Below are positions 50,547 through 58,447 of a stretch of 64,000 nt of DNA, piece by piece. Every line of letters begins with the position of its first letter. Position 1 is the first letter of the stretch. The translations under genes and the position numbers were made by a program. The stretch is taken from contig NZ_JAJLJH010000006.1 in the NCBI RefSeq assembly GCF_023231945.1, forward strand, positions 124,001 to 188,000, written 5' to 3'. Origin of the DNA: Scleromatobacter humisilvae (GTDB lineage: Bacteria; Pseudomonadota; Gammaproteobacteria; Burkholderiales; Burkholderiaceae_C). Under the pieces are notes generated by a model, which was not told where the DNA came from, made no database searches, and saw only the letters and a program-made list of their open reading frames with translations.

Positions 50547-51563
50547 GTGACCAACCGCGCCCACCAGATCTTCAAGCCCAGGTTCCGGTTCGGCCTGGGC
50601 GGCGTGCCGCTCGGCAACGAGTTCGGCAAGCACACCGACGACGACGCCCAGGCGACGCTGGAGACCGCGTGGGCCGTGGGCGTGCGCTACTTCGACGTCG
50701 CCCCCTGGTACGGCCTCGGGCTGGCGGAGCGGCGCTTCGGCCACTTCCTCCACAACCAGCCGCGCGACGAGTACGTGCTCTCGTCCAAGGTCGGCAAGCT
50801 GTTCAAGGCCTCGAAGGACAACGGGCACGCGAAGATGTTCCCGTTCTCCGATTCGCCCAACGACCTGGTGATCGACTACACGGCCGACGGCGTGCGCCGT
50901 TCGATCGAGGACAGCCTGCAGCGCCTGGGCGTGTCGCACCTCGACGTCGCCTTCGTGCACGACCTGTCGCCCGACTTCGCCTGGTTTCCGGACGGCTGGG
51001 AGGCGCAGTACGCGATCGCGCGCAAGGGCGCGTTCCCGGCGCTGTCGAAGATGCGCGACGAGGGCATCATCCGCGCCTGGGGCGTGGGCGTGAATACGCC
51101 GATGGCCATCCTCCAGGTGATCGAGGATGCCGATCCCGATGTCTGCCTGTGCGCGCGCCAGTACTCGCTGGTCGACCACGCCAACGCGCTGCATGAGGTG
51201 TTTCCCGCGGTGCACGCGAAGAACGTGTCGCTGGTGATCGGCTCGTCGCTGAATGCGGGCTTCATCTCGGGCAGTCCGCGCTACAACTACGGCAAGGACA
51301 ACTTCAGGATCCCGCCGGACGTGCTCCTGAAGCGCGAGCAGCTGCGCGCCGTCGCGGCGCACCACGGCGTCGACCTGCGCACCGCGGCGCTGCAATTCTC
51401 GGCCGCCGCGCCGGGAGCGGTGGCGCTCGTGGTCGGCGCCGGCAGCAGCCGGCAGATCCAGGAGAACTGGAATTCGATGCACGCGACGATTCCGGCCGGG
51501 TTCTGGGCCGAGCTCAAGCACGAGGAGCTCATCGACCGACAGGCGCCCACCCCGGCGGCCTGA
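50547..51563 (+). CDS. Aldo/keto reductase (aldose 1-dehydrogenase/pyridoxal 4-dehydrogenase-like)
   Basis: 338 residues of the AKR barrel. The tetrad is visible: Asp and Tyr in YFDVAPWYGLG, Lys in VLSSKVGKLF, His in AFVHDLSPD. It resembles the NAD-linked D-threo-aldose/L-fucose dehydrogenase branch. GTG 50547 is the likely start; there is no strong binding site. The substrate is unknown; a sugar or aldehyde is likely. Confidence 0.88.
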   Translation: MTNRAHQIFKPRFRFGLGGVPLGNEFGKHTDDDAQATLETAWAVGVRYFDVAPWYGLGLAERRFGHFLHNQPRDEYVLSSKVGKLFKASKDNGHAKMFPFSDSPNDLVIDYTADGVRRSIEDSLQRLGVSHLDVAFVHDLSPDFAWFPDGWEAQYAIARKGAFPALSKMRDEGIIRAWGVGVNTPMAILQVIEDADPDVCLCARQYSLVDHANALHEVFPAVHAKNVSLVIGSSLNAGFISGSPRYNYGKDNFRIPPDVLLKREQLRAVAAHHGVDLRTAALQFSAAAPGAVALVVGAGSSRQIQENWNSMHATIPAGFWAELKHEELIDRQAPTPAA

Positions 51564-51901
51564 GGGACCGGCTCGCCTGCCCGCCGCCGCGGGGGGCCCC
51601 CCGGATCGTCACTCGGGCGCGCCCACAAGCCGACCGGCGCTGAAAAGCCGCTGTTCGTCGCAATGGCAGCGCATACGGCACCCCGTGTTGCTAGATTTGC
51701 AATCATCAGGCCGCAAGGGCCGATGAGGCAGGCCGCTATCGCGCCGGTCGTCCCCATCGCCTGCGCGAATCATGACGGCGTGGGATCCCGCGCCGTGGAG
51801 CACCTTGGAGCCAACCACCCGCTGCCAGCGTCCAGTTCCGACCATCGAACCCTCGCTGCCAGGCAAATCGCGCGACCCTCGCTGTCTACATCGTCGACCA
51901 G
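51564..51901. other. 338-bp gap before the MocR gene
   Basis: No gene is supported. It contains GGGGGGCCCCCC (51591-51602) shortly after the reductase stop and ends in the MocR promoter with a TGTCTA element described separately. Confidence 0.55.
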
Positions 51902-51920
51902 ATGCATCTGCAACTAGACA
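51883..51920. promoter_or_regulatory. TGTCTA/TAGACA pair at the MocR gene start
   Basis: TGTCTA at 51883-51888 and TAGACA at 51915-51920 flank the MocR start codon. The same hexamer occurs twice before the next gene. Candidate autoregulatory site. Confidence 0.35.
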
Positions 51921-53326
51921 ACCATGGCCCCAAGCACGAACAGCTTGCGCGATCCCTGCGGCAGGCGATTCGCAGCGGCCAGTTCCAGTCGGGCAGCAAG
52001 CTTCCGTCGACCCGAATGCTGTCCGAGAACCTCGGGCTGTCGCGCAACACGGTGCTGCGCGCGTACGAGCAGCTGCGCATCGAACGGCTGGGCGTGATGC
52101 GCGAGGGCTCGGGCACCTACGTCAGCGACGTCCCGTTGCCGCATGGCCCCGTCATGCAGCCCAGGCGCGTCGAGGCGCAGTCCGCGTACGCAGCGCGACT
52201 GCGCGACCTTCCGCCGTTGACTCTCGGGGGGGCCGGGCCGGCGCTGCGCTACGACCTCCAGTACGGCGCGCCGCTGGTCAACACGAAGCTCGTCAGCGCG
52301 TGGAGCTCGGCCCTGGCGACGGCGGCTGCGCGGACGAACACGGGCTATCCGCATCCTCAGGGGTTGCCGGAGCTGCGCGAATCCATCTCCCGATTCCTCG
52401 CGACCTGGCGAGGGGTCGCCGCGGATCCTCGCGACATCGTCATCGTCAGCGGAACGCAGCAGGCCCTCTCCCTGGTGTCGCGGATTCTGCTCGACCCGGG
52501 TGCGACGGCGGCCATGGAGGATCCGTACTACGAGCTGGCCTCGCATTGCCTGCGCGCCCACGGTGCCGACGTGGTGGGCGTGCGCACGGACGAGGACGGC
52601 CTGGTCGTCGACGAGCTGCCGTCCTGCGCCCGTTTGGTGCACGTGACGCCATCCCATCAGTTCCCATCCGGAAGAACGATGTCGCTGAGCCGCCGGCAGC
52701 AACTGCTGAGGTTCGCCGAGGAGCACTCGAGCTGGATCTTCGAGGACGACTACGACGGCGAACTGAGCTACAGCGCCCGGCCGATCCCGGCGCTTCGATC
52801 GCTGGACACCGGCGACCGGGTCGTCTATGTCGGCAGCTTCTCCAAGATGATGTTCCCCTCGCTGCGCCTGGCCTACGTCGTCTGCCCGGCCGGCCTGCGC
52901 AAGGATCTCGTCCGCGCAAAGATGCTGGAAGACATGGGCTGTCCGGCGATCGAGCAGGCCGCGATGCACCTGCTGTTCAGCCGCGGCTCCTTCGACCGGC
53001 ATCTCCGCGCCACGGTCCTCGAGCTCAGGCGGCGGCGCTCCGCGCTGTTTGCCGGGCTGGAGCGCCACGCCGCGGGGCGGATCCAGGCGGACGACTCGCG
53101 GCTGGGCATGCATGTCATCGGCTGGCTCCCGGATTTCGACACGCCGCGGCTGGATCGCCTCATGGAGTCGGCACGACAGCAAGGCCTGGGGCTGCATCCC
53201 ATCCATCCGTACTACCGGGAGCCGCCGCCCCGGCTCGGCCTGCTGCTCGGCTTCGCCGGCCTGTTTCCGAGGCAGATCGACGCGGCCACGAAGATCCTCG
53301 GCGACTGCCTGCAAGCTCTTCCGTGA
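51902..53326 (+). CDS. MocR/GabR-type regulator (GntR HTH + aminotransferase)
   Basis: 474 residues. Residues 1-75 are a GntR winged helix (SRNTVLRAYEQLRIERLG); residues 110-474 are a class I aminotransferase-like domain that binds PLP. The Schiff-base Lys lies in GSFSKMMFPSLRLAY and the PLP Asp in IFEDDYDGELSY. Such proteins sense amino-type ligands through PLP and bind direct repeats. The gene ends 150 bases before the LuxR gene, with two TAGACA repeats in the gap. Confidence 0.92.
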   Translation: MHLQLDNHGPKHEQLARSLRQAIRSGQFQSGSKLPSTRMLSENLGLSRNTVLRAYEQLRIERLGVMREGSGTYVSDVPLPHGPVMQPRRVEAQSAYAARLRDLPPLTLGGAGPALRYDLQYGAPLVNTKLVSAWSSALATAAARTNTGYPHPQGLPELRESISRFLATWRGVAADPRDIVIVSGTQQALSLVSRILLDPGATAAMEDPYYELASHCLRAHGADVVGVRTDEDGLVVDELPSCARLVHVTPSHQFPSGRTMSLSRRQQLLRFAEEHSSWIFEDDYDGELSYSARPIPALRSLDTGDRVVYVGSFSKMMFPSLRLAYVVCPAGLRKDLVRAKMLEDMGCPAIEQAAMHLLFSRGSFDRHLRATVLELRRRRSALFAGLERHAAGRIQADDSRLGMHVIGWLPDFDTPRLDRLMESARQQGLGLHPIHPYYREPPPRLGLLLGFAGLFPRQIDAATKILGDCLQALP

Positions 53327-53327
53327 C

Positions 53328-53353
53328 TAGACATCCCTCGCACTGCCTAGACA
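53328..53353. promoter_or_regulatory. Two TAGACA direct repeats 20 bp apart upstream of the LuxR gene
   Basis: CTAGACA at 53327-53333 and at 53347-53353, same orientation, 20 bases (two helical turns) apart. MocR-family regulators are known to bind direct repeats, and the MocR gene ends one base upstream. Confidence 0.45.
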
Positions 53354-53499
53354 AGCCTAGGGGAGACAGCAAGTGATACCTTCGACTTGGAAAAATGCGG
53401 TTCCTTTTGGTACCGGATCGCGCTCTAAAGTGACTGCAATGGCGCCACTCGGGACTGCGAGCGACGATTGCCGCGGCGGTGGGCCTGGAGCAAGCTTCG

Positions 53500-54195
53500 A
53501 TGTTCGCCAACGTCATTCAGCGTGAGCCCCTTTCCGCGCGTCTCGCCGACGCTCGCGAGGCGCGCGAGGGCGTGCTGATACGCGTGCTCTCGGTGGGAGA
53601 CGATCCCCTGGTCCATGAAGGCATTCGCGCGCTGCTCGGCGCCGAACGCGACATGGAGCTGGTGGGCGAAGTCGGCAGCGAGGAGTTCGACTCCATCCAC
53701 TTCATGGGCCTGCTGCCCGCGGTGGTGCTGATGGGCACGGACGTCTCTTGCCATGGGGCAATCGCGCGGTTGCACGCCTTCGATCCGTCCGCACGCGTCA
53801 TCGTCATCGCCTCGAGATGCGGGGACGTCCGTACCCGCCGCGCGATCGACGCCGGCGCGCATGGCTGCCTCCTGTCGTCCAACGTGCGGGGGGCACTGGC
53901 CCAGGCCATCCGCGCGGTGGCGTCGGGCCGACGCTTCATCGACGGCGACTCCGCCGTCCAGCTGATGCAGAGCCGGGCCGAGGAAGACCTGAAGGCGCGC
54001 GAGATCCAGGTGCTCGAACTGGTCGCCGCGGGCAAGGCGAACAAGGAGATCGCGTTCGAGCTCTCCACGACCGAGGGCACCGTGAAGAACTACGTCAAGA
54101 GGATCCTCGGCAAGCTGCACGCGTCCGATCGGACCCACGCCGTGGTCATCGGCATCGCGCGCGGGATCATCGAGATCCGCGCAACGTCGGCCTGA
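53500..54195 (+). CDS. NarL/LuxR-type regulator with degenerate receiver domain
   Basis: 231 residues: a receiver-like domain (about 20-140) and a LuxR helix-turn-helix (LKAREIQVLELVAAGKANKE, TTEGTVKNYVKRILGKL). The usual phospho-Asp position reads VVLMGTDVS, the pocket Lys position GCLLSS, the Thr position VIAS, and the first pocket acid is Gly (SVGDDP). So phosphorylation looks impossible. GTG 53479 is an alternative start. Its 3' end nearly meets the convergent DUF1223 gene. Confidence 0.87.
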   Translation: MFANVIQREPLSARLADAREAREGVLIRVLSVGDDPLVHEGIRALLGAERDMELVGEVGSEEFDSIHFMGLLPAVVLMGTDVSCHGAIARLHAFDPSARVIVIASRCGDVRTRRAIDAGAHGCLLSSNVRGALAQAIRAVASGRRFIDGDSAVQLMQSRAEEDLKAREIQVLELVAAGKANKEIAFELSTTEGTVKNYVKRILGKLHASDRTHAVVIGIARGIIEIRATSA

Positions 54196-54201
54196 CTCCG
54201 A

Positions 54202-54966
54202 TCAGGGCGTGCAGGCCAGCGTGACGGCCTGCACCGGCGGGCCGTACGCGCCGTTCGTGGCGACGGCCACCCAGTGACGCGTCGCACCCGGCTCGGGCGT
54301 CGTGCGGGACGCGAACCGCAGCGTCGCCGGCTCCGCGCCGGCCAGGTTCCACGGCAGCAGCTCGCGAACGACGCTGTCCTGGCGCAAGGTCGCGCCGCGG
54401 TTCTCGCCGCCGTCCACGTGCGTCTGCATGCCGTCGTCGACCACGGCCACGTAGCCCTCGAGCTCCGCCGGCGCGCCCGCGCGGGGCGCCAGCGTCAGCG
54501 CGAGGCCGGTGGGGTCCTGGGCCAGCGTCATGTCGACCGTGGCGGGCGTCCTCGCCTGCAGCGTCGAGGCGGGGATCCGGCTCCAGCCGGGCTCGTCGCG
54601 GCCGTCCACCACGACTTGCGGCGTGTACGCGAAACGTGCGCCGCTGCTGCGCAGCGCCGCGTTCTGGCGGCGCGTGAACTTCGGTTGGGCGAAGCGGTCC
54701 TTCCAATCGCGGCTGTCCCAATAGTCCACGTGGAAGGCGAGGGGGACGACGTCGGTGCGCCCCTTCAGCGTGCCCAGCCAACGGTCGGCGGGCGGGCACG
54801 AGTCGCAGCCTTCGGAGGTGTAGAGCTCGACCACCACCGGCACGGTGGGGCCCGATCGCGCGCTGCAGGAAGGGGCCGCGGCGACGCCTGCTGGGGAGGG
54901 CAGCAAGGCGAGGGCGAACAGCGTCGAGGCGACGCCGCGGCGGGAGGATCGCGTCAGGACTCGCAT
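54202..54966 (-). CDS. DUF1223 periplasmic thioredoxin-fold protein
   Basis: 254 residues: a signal peptide (ends near GVAAAPS), then a thioredoxin-like domain with the CDSCPPAD motif (CxxC) and FHVDYWDSRDWKDRF, typical of DUF1223. Role unknown; a redox or oxidase-assembly role is a guess. Last gene on this strand after the TonB receptor, but separated from it by a terminator. Confidence 0.88.
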   Translation of the reverse strand: MRVLTRSSRRGVASTLFALALLPSPAGVAAAPSCSARSGPTVPVVVELYTSEGCDSCPPADRWLGTLKGRTDVVPLAFHVDYWDSRDWKDRFAQPKFTRRQNAALRSSGARFAYTPQVVVDGRDEPGWSRIPASTLQARTPATVDMTLAQDPTGLALTLAPRAGAPAELEGYVAVVDDGMQTHVDGGENRGATLRQDSVVRELLPWNLAGAEPATLRFASRTTPEPGATRHWVAVATNGAYGPPVQAVTLACTP

Positions 54967-54989
54967 GGTTTCACGGACGCTGGATCGAG

Positions 54990-55022
54990 AAAAAAAAGAG
55001 GCGGCTCACAGATGCCGCCTCT
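54990..55022 (-). terminator. Rho-independent terminator after the TonB receptor
   Basis: On the minus strand a 9-bp stem (AGAGGCGGC / GCCGCCTCT) with an 8-base loop runs into eight T (54997-54990). Confidence 0.9.
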
Positions 55023-55058
55023 ATCAAGATCAAGATTCCTCTCGATCAACCTTTGGGG

Positions 55059-57932
55059 TCAGAACTTGTAGGTCGCAGAGCCGTAGACGAAGCGGCCGTG
55101 CGGGTCGTAGTAGGTCGGGTCGTAGCCCGTCTGGAAGTAGGTGCCGTTGGTGGTGACGCGGGGCGGCTGGCGGTCGAACATGTTCTTCAGGCCGAGGCGG
55201 AAGCTCAGGTTCTTCAGGCCGCTGTACTCGCCTTGCAGGTCGTACGTCGCGAAGGCGCCGACGCGGCGGCCCGTGCTGCAGACCGAGGGCGGGGCATCGG
55301 GCGCCGTGTAGTCGCGCGGATCGCAATCGTCGATCGCGGGCGGCGCGTCCTTGTAGCTCGACTGGTAGTTCTGCGTCAGCGCCAGGCCGTAGCCGCCGTA
55401 CTTCCAGTTCGCCGTCAGCGCGTGCTTCCAGCGGAAGATCATCCCGCCGTTGGTGACCGCGTTGATGGCGGAGTCCGCCGTGTCGGTCGTCCGCCCGACG
55501 CTGTGCTGCACCGTGCCGTCGATGGTCGTCAGGTCGTATTTCTGGATCCACGTGCCGGCCAGTTCGGCGCCGAACTGACCCACCGGCGTGCGGAAGCCGT
55601 TCCACTTCACGTCGATGTCGACCCCCGCCGTGACGACACCGCCGCTGTTGACGTTCTTGGTGACGATGTTGGTGATGTTGCCGGAGCTGTCGCGCGACAC
55701 CAGCGGCACGTAGACCGGGTTGCCCGCGGCCGCCAGGTTCACGACCGTCTGGGCATCGAGGGCGATGATCGCGTGGTCGACGCGCACATGGTAGTAGTCG
55801 GCGCTGGCCGACAGGCCCTTGACCGGCTCCACGATCGTGCCCAGCGAGAACTGCTTCGACTTCTCCGGAACCAGCTGCGGGTTGCCGCCGACTTCCTGGT
55901 TGAACTGGCCCGGCACGCCGGTGACCGGATCGGTGAAGATGGACGTCGTGGCGGGCGCGAGCGGCGTGAACAGCTCGGGCAGCGAGGGCTCGCGGAAGCC
56001 CGTGCCGACGGAGCCGCGGAACGCGACCTGGTCGATCGGCAGGAACTTGAGGCTGAACTTCGGGTTGGTGGACGAGGCGTTCGGGTAGTGGTCGTTGCGA
56101 ACCGACAGGTCGGCTTCCAGCATCTTCAGGAACGGCGCATCGAGTTCGCCATAGATCGAATGCGAGTTGCGCGACGCGGAGAACGGCAGCACCGCGGCGC
56201 CGTAGCCGGAGACGTCGCCGCTCTGGTAGGCCGCGCTTGGCCGCAGGTCGAGGGCTTCCTTGCGGAACGACACGCCGGCGGCGAACGCCAGCGCGCCGCC
56301 CGGCAGCTTCATCAGGTCGTGCGTGACCTTGAGGTCGATCGCGTCGGTCGTCAGCGACGACTTGATGATGTTGCCGTTGTAGTTGGTCGCCATGATCTGC
56401 GCGGCCAGCGCCGGCGACTGCTGCGCCGCGAACGGATCGAAGGCGTTGTTGCCGCTCAGCAGTTCGACCAGCTGCGTCTGGTTCTGGTAGCCGCGCTGGG
56501 TCGATTCCGACACCACGCTCTCGTTGCGGCTGTAAGAAGCGTCGTAGTCCCAGTCCTTGAGCGTGCCGTTCAGCCCGGTGGCGAAGTGGTACAGCGTCGA
56601 ATTGTCCGTATGGATGCGGCCGCCGCCGTCCACCGCGCGGTAGCTGACCGCGACCGGATCACCCGGGGCAACAATGGGCTTTTGGGGCGACGTGGGATTC
56701 GCTGCGTTGTACGCGGCGTTCTGCGCATTGACCGCATTGATATAGGCCGTCGGATAGTACGGACTGTTGGCGTTGATCAGGATGTCCGGATTGATTCCGA
56801 GCTTGTGGAACAGCGGATCGGTCGCCAGGAAGGAGGCGCTGTACGGCGACGACTGCTCGCTGATGGTGGTCTTCGCATTCGATGCGAACACTTCCGCGAA
56901 CCACTCGTTGTCGTCGTTGATGCGGCCACGCAAGGTGCCCGAGACGTTGACGCGCGTGACGTCCGGCGTCAGCGGCACCAGCGGCGACGGGTTGTAGCGG
57001 CAGGTGTTGAGGTTGACGTCGAACGACATGCCGTTCGCCGTGCAGTTGTTGGCCGTGCTGCTGGGACTGGTCGGGCCCAGGATGTTGCCGATGCCGCTGC
57101 CGTCCGCATAGAGCGCCTTGCCCTGGTTCAGGGTGGTCAGCATGTTCGGATCGAAGGTGCGGATCGCCCCCGTGGCCGTCGCGCTGATGTCGAACAGGCC
57201 GTCGTCGCTCCACGAACGCTTCGCGTAGTTGCGCTGGTAGCCCTGGATGGCCGAGTCGTGCGCGACGTCGAGCGAGAACAGCGCCGCGACATGATCCTTG
57301 TCGATGTCGCCGAAGCCCGCGACCATGCCGACCTTGCCGCTCTTGCCGCCGCCGGCGGTCGTCGGCTTGCCGTAGTAGGCGGTCATCTCGACGCCGTGGA
57401 AGTCCTTGCGCAGGATGAAGTTGATGACGCCGGCGACGGCATCGGAGCCGTACACGCCCGACGCGCCGTCCTTCAGCACTTCGACGCGATCGATGGCGGA
57501 CAGCGGGATCGAGTTGATGTCGACGGCCGTCCCGTCCGTCGCGTAGTTCGCGATGCGCCGGCCGTTCACCAGCACCAGCGTGCGCTGCGAGCCGAGGCCG
57601 CGCAGGCTCGCGGTGGCTTCGCCGTAGGTCGACTGGCCGGCGTTCTGCTGGGAGGTCATGCCGCCGGCGGTGGAGTTCGCGGAGATGTTCTGCAGCAGTT
57701 GTTCGGTGTTCGTGACGCCAAGCGTCTCGATCTGTTCACGGGTCACGGTCTGCACCGGCAGGGCGGTCTCGGCGTCGACTCTCTTGATCGACGAGCCGGT
57801 GATTTCGACGCGCTGCACTGAGGTCGCCGTGTCCTGCGCCTGCGCCAGGGAAGGAGTCACCGAAGCAAGCGCACCGAACGCAGAGAGGATGCAATAGCAG
57901 AGAGTGGTTCTCTGAAAGGTAGTTGTCTTCAT
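55059..57932 (-). CDS. TonB-dependent outer-membrane receptor
   Basis: 957 residues: signal peptide (cleavage near TPSLAQAQ), a TonB-box-like VQRVEITGSSIKR, a plug domain (TEQLLQNISANS, ASLRGLGSQRTLVLVNGRR, AVDINSIPLSAIDRVEVLKD) and a long barrel ending YGSATYKF. The NGRR plug style fits receptors for carbohydrates, peptides or other organics more than siderophores. The barrel holds a Cys pair near DDCDPRDY/SVCSTGRR. ATG 57932 (MKTTTFQRTT) is the natural start. Substrate unknown; no sigma/anti-sigma pair is adjacent. Confidence 0.93.
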   Translation of the reverse strand: MKTTTFQRTTLCYCILSAFGALASVTPSLAQAQDTATSVQRVEITGSSIKRVDAETALPVQTVTREQIETLGVTNTEQLLQNISANSTAGGMTSQQNAGQSTYGEATASLRGLGSQRTLVLVNGRRIANYATDGTAVDINSIPLSAIDRVEVLKDGASGVYGSDAVAGVINFILRKDFHGVEMTAYYGKPTTAGGGKSGKVGMVAGFGDIDKDHVAALFSLDVAHDSAIQGYQRNYAKRSWSDDGLFDISATATGAIRTFDPNMLTTLNQGKALYADGSGIGNILGPTSPSSTANNCTANGMSFDVNLNTCRYNPSPLVPLTPDVTRVNVSGTLRGRINDDNEWFAEVFASNAKTTISEQSSPYSASFLATDPLFHKLGINPDILINANSPYYPTAYINAVNAQNAAYNAANPTSPQKPIVAPGDPVAVSYRAVDGGGRIHTDNSTLYHFATGLNGTLKDWDYDASYSRNESVVSESTQRGYQNQTQLVELLSGNNAFDPFAAQQSPALAAQIMATNYNGNIIKSSLTTDAIDLKVTHDLMKLPGGALAFAAGVSFRKEALDLRPSAAYQSGDVSGYGAAVLPFSASRNSHSIYGELDAPFLKMLEADLSVRNDHYPNASSTNPKFSLKFLPIDQVAFRGSVGTGFREPSLPELFTPLAPATTSIFTDPVTGVPGQFNQEVGGNPQLVPEKSKQFSLGTIVEPVKGLSASADYYHVRVDHAIIALDAQTVVNLAAAGNPVYVPLVSRDSSGNITNIVTKNVNSGGVVTAGVDIDVKWNGFRTPVGQFGAELAGTWIQKYDLTTIDGTVQHSVGRTTDTADSAINAVTNGGMIFRWKHALTANWKYGGYGLALTQNYQSSYKDAPPAIDDCDPRDYTAPDAPPSVCSTGRRVGAFATYDLQGEYSGLKNLSFRLGLKNMFDRQPPRVTTNGTYFQTGYDPTYYDPHGRFVYGSATYKF

Positions 57933-58447
57933 TGGATGATGGTGTGTGAGTGAGCTGGTTTCGGTGACTCGTGACGACCGTCTGCCAGCGAATGGCCTGG
58001 ATCGGGCCGCTACCCGCGTCGATGTCGCCCGCCCAGCGAACGACGACCCTGTGACATGCACCTCGCGGTGCTGGCTCGTCCTTCGCTGCCGGCAAGCCGC
58101 GCAGCCCAGCATCCCGCCAGGAACGAGGCGCTGTGTTGCTTGGCGCTATCAGCGCAGCGAAACAAATTTATCGAGCCGACACGGCCGCGCAAAGTCTCGG
58201 AGGAGAGGGGCGTCGAGTCTCTTTAGGCATCGACGGCCGAACGCTCAGGGGCTTCGCGAAGGCCTGCTCGACAGCAACGGACAGCGAGTCGCGTGGTTTG
58301 AACCTGGCCATTCAGGTAAGGCACAGAAATGTCTTCCGTTGTCTCCCTAGCTTCGCTCTGTTACGCACTGTTGCGGCTCGTCACAATCCCGCCAGGGTTC
58401 GACGCGGGCAAACGATCCGGCGCCGGATAACAAAACGGAGCACGCAC
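57933..58447. other. 515-bp divergent promoter region
   Basis: No supported gene. It separates the TonB receptor and the PEP-CTERM gene and must hold both promoters. An AT-richer patch around 58160-58172 stands out in otherwise GC-rich DNA. No riboswitch fold recognised. Confidence 0.55.

Noticed and set aside
51591-51602. GGGGGGCCCCCC as a terminator of the aldo/keto reductase gene
   Set aside because: It is a palindrome with no loop and no T run, so a working hairpin terminator is doubtful.
58143-58155. GCGCT-ATC-AGCGC dyad in the 515-bp divergent region
   Set aside because: Arms of five GC-only bases are expected by chance at this base composition.
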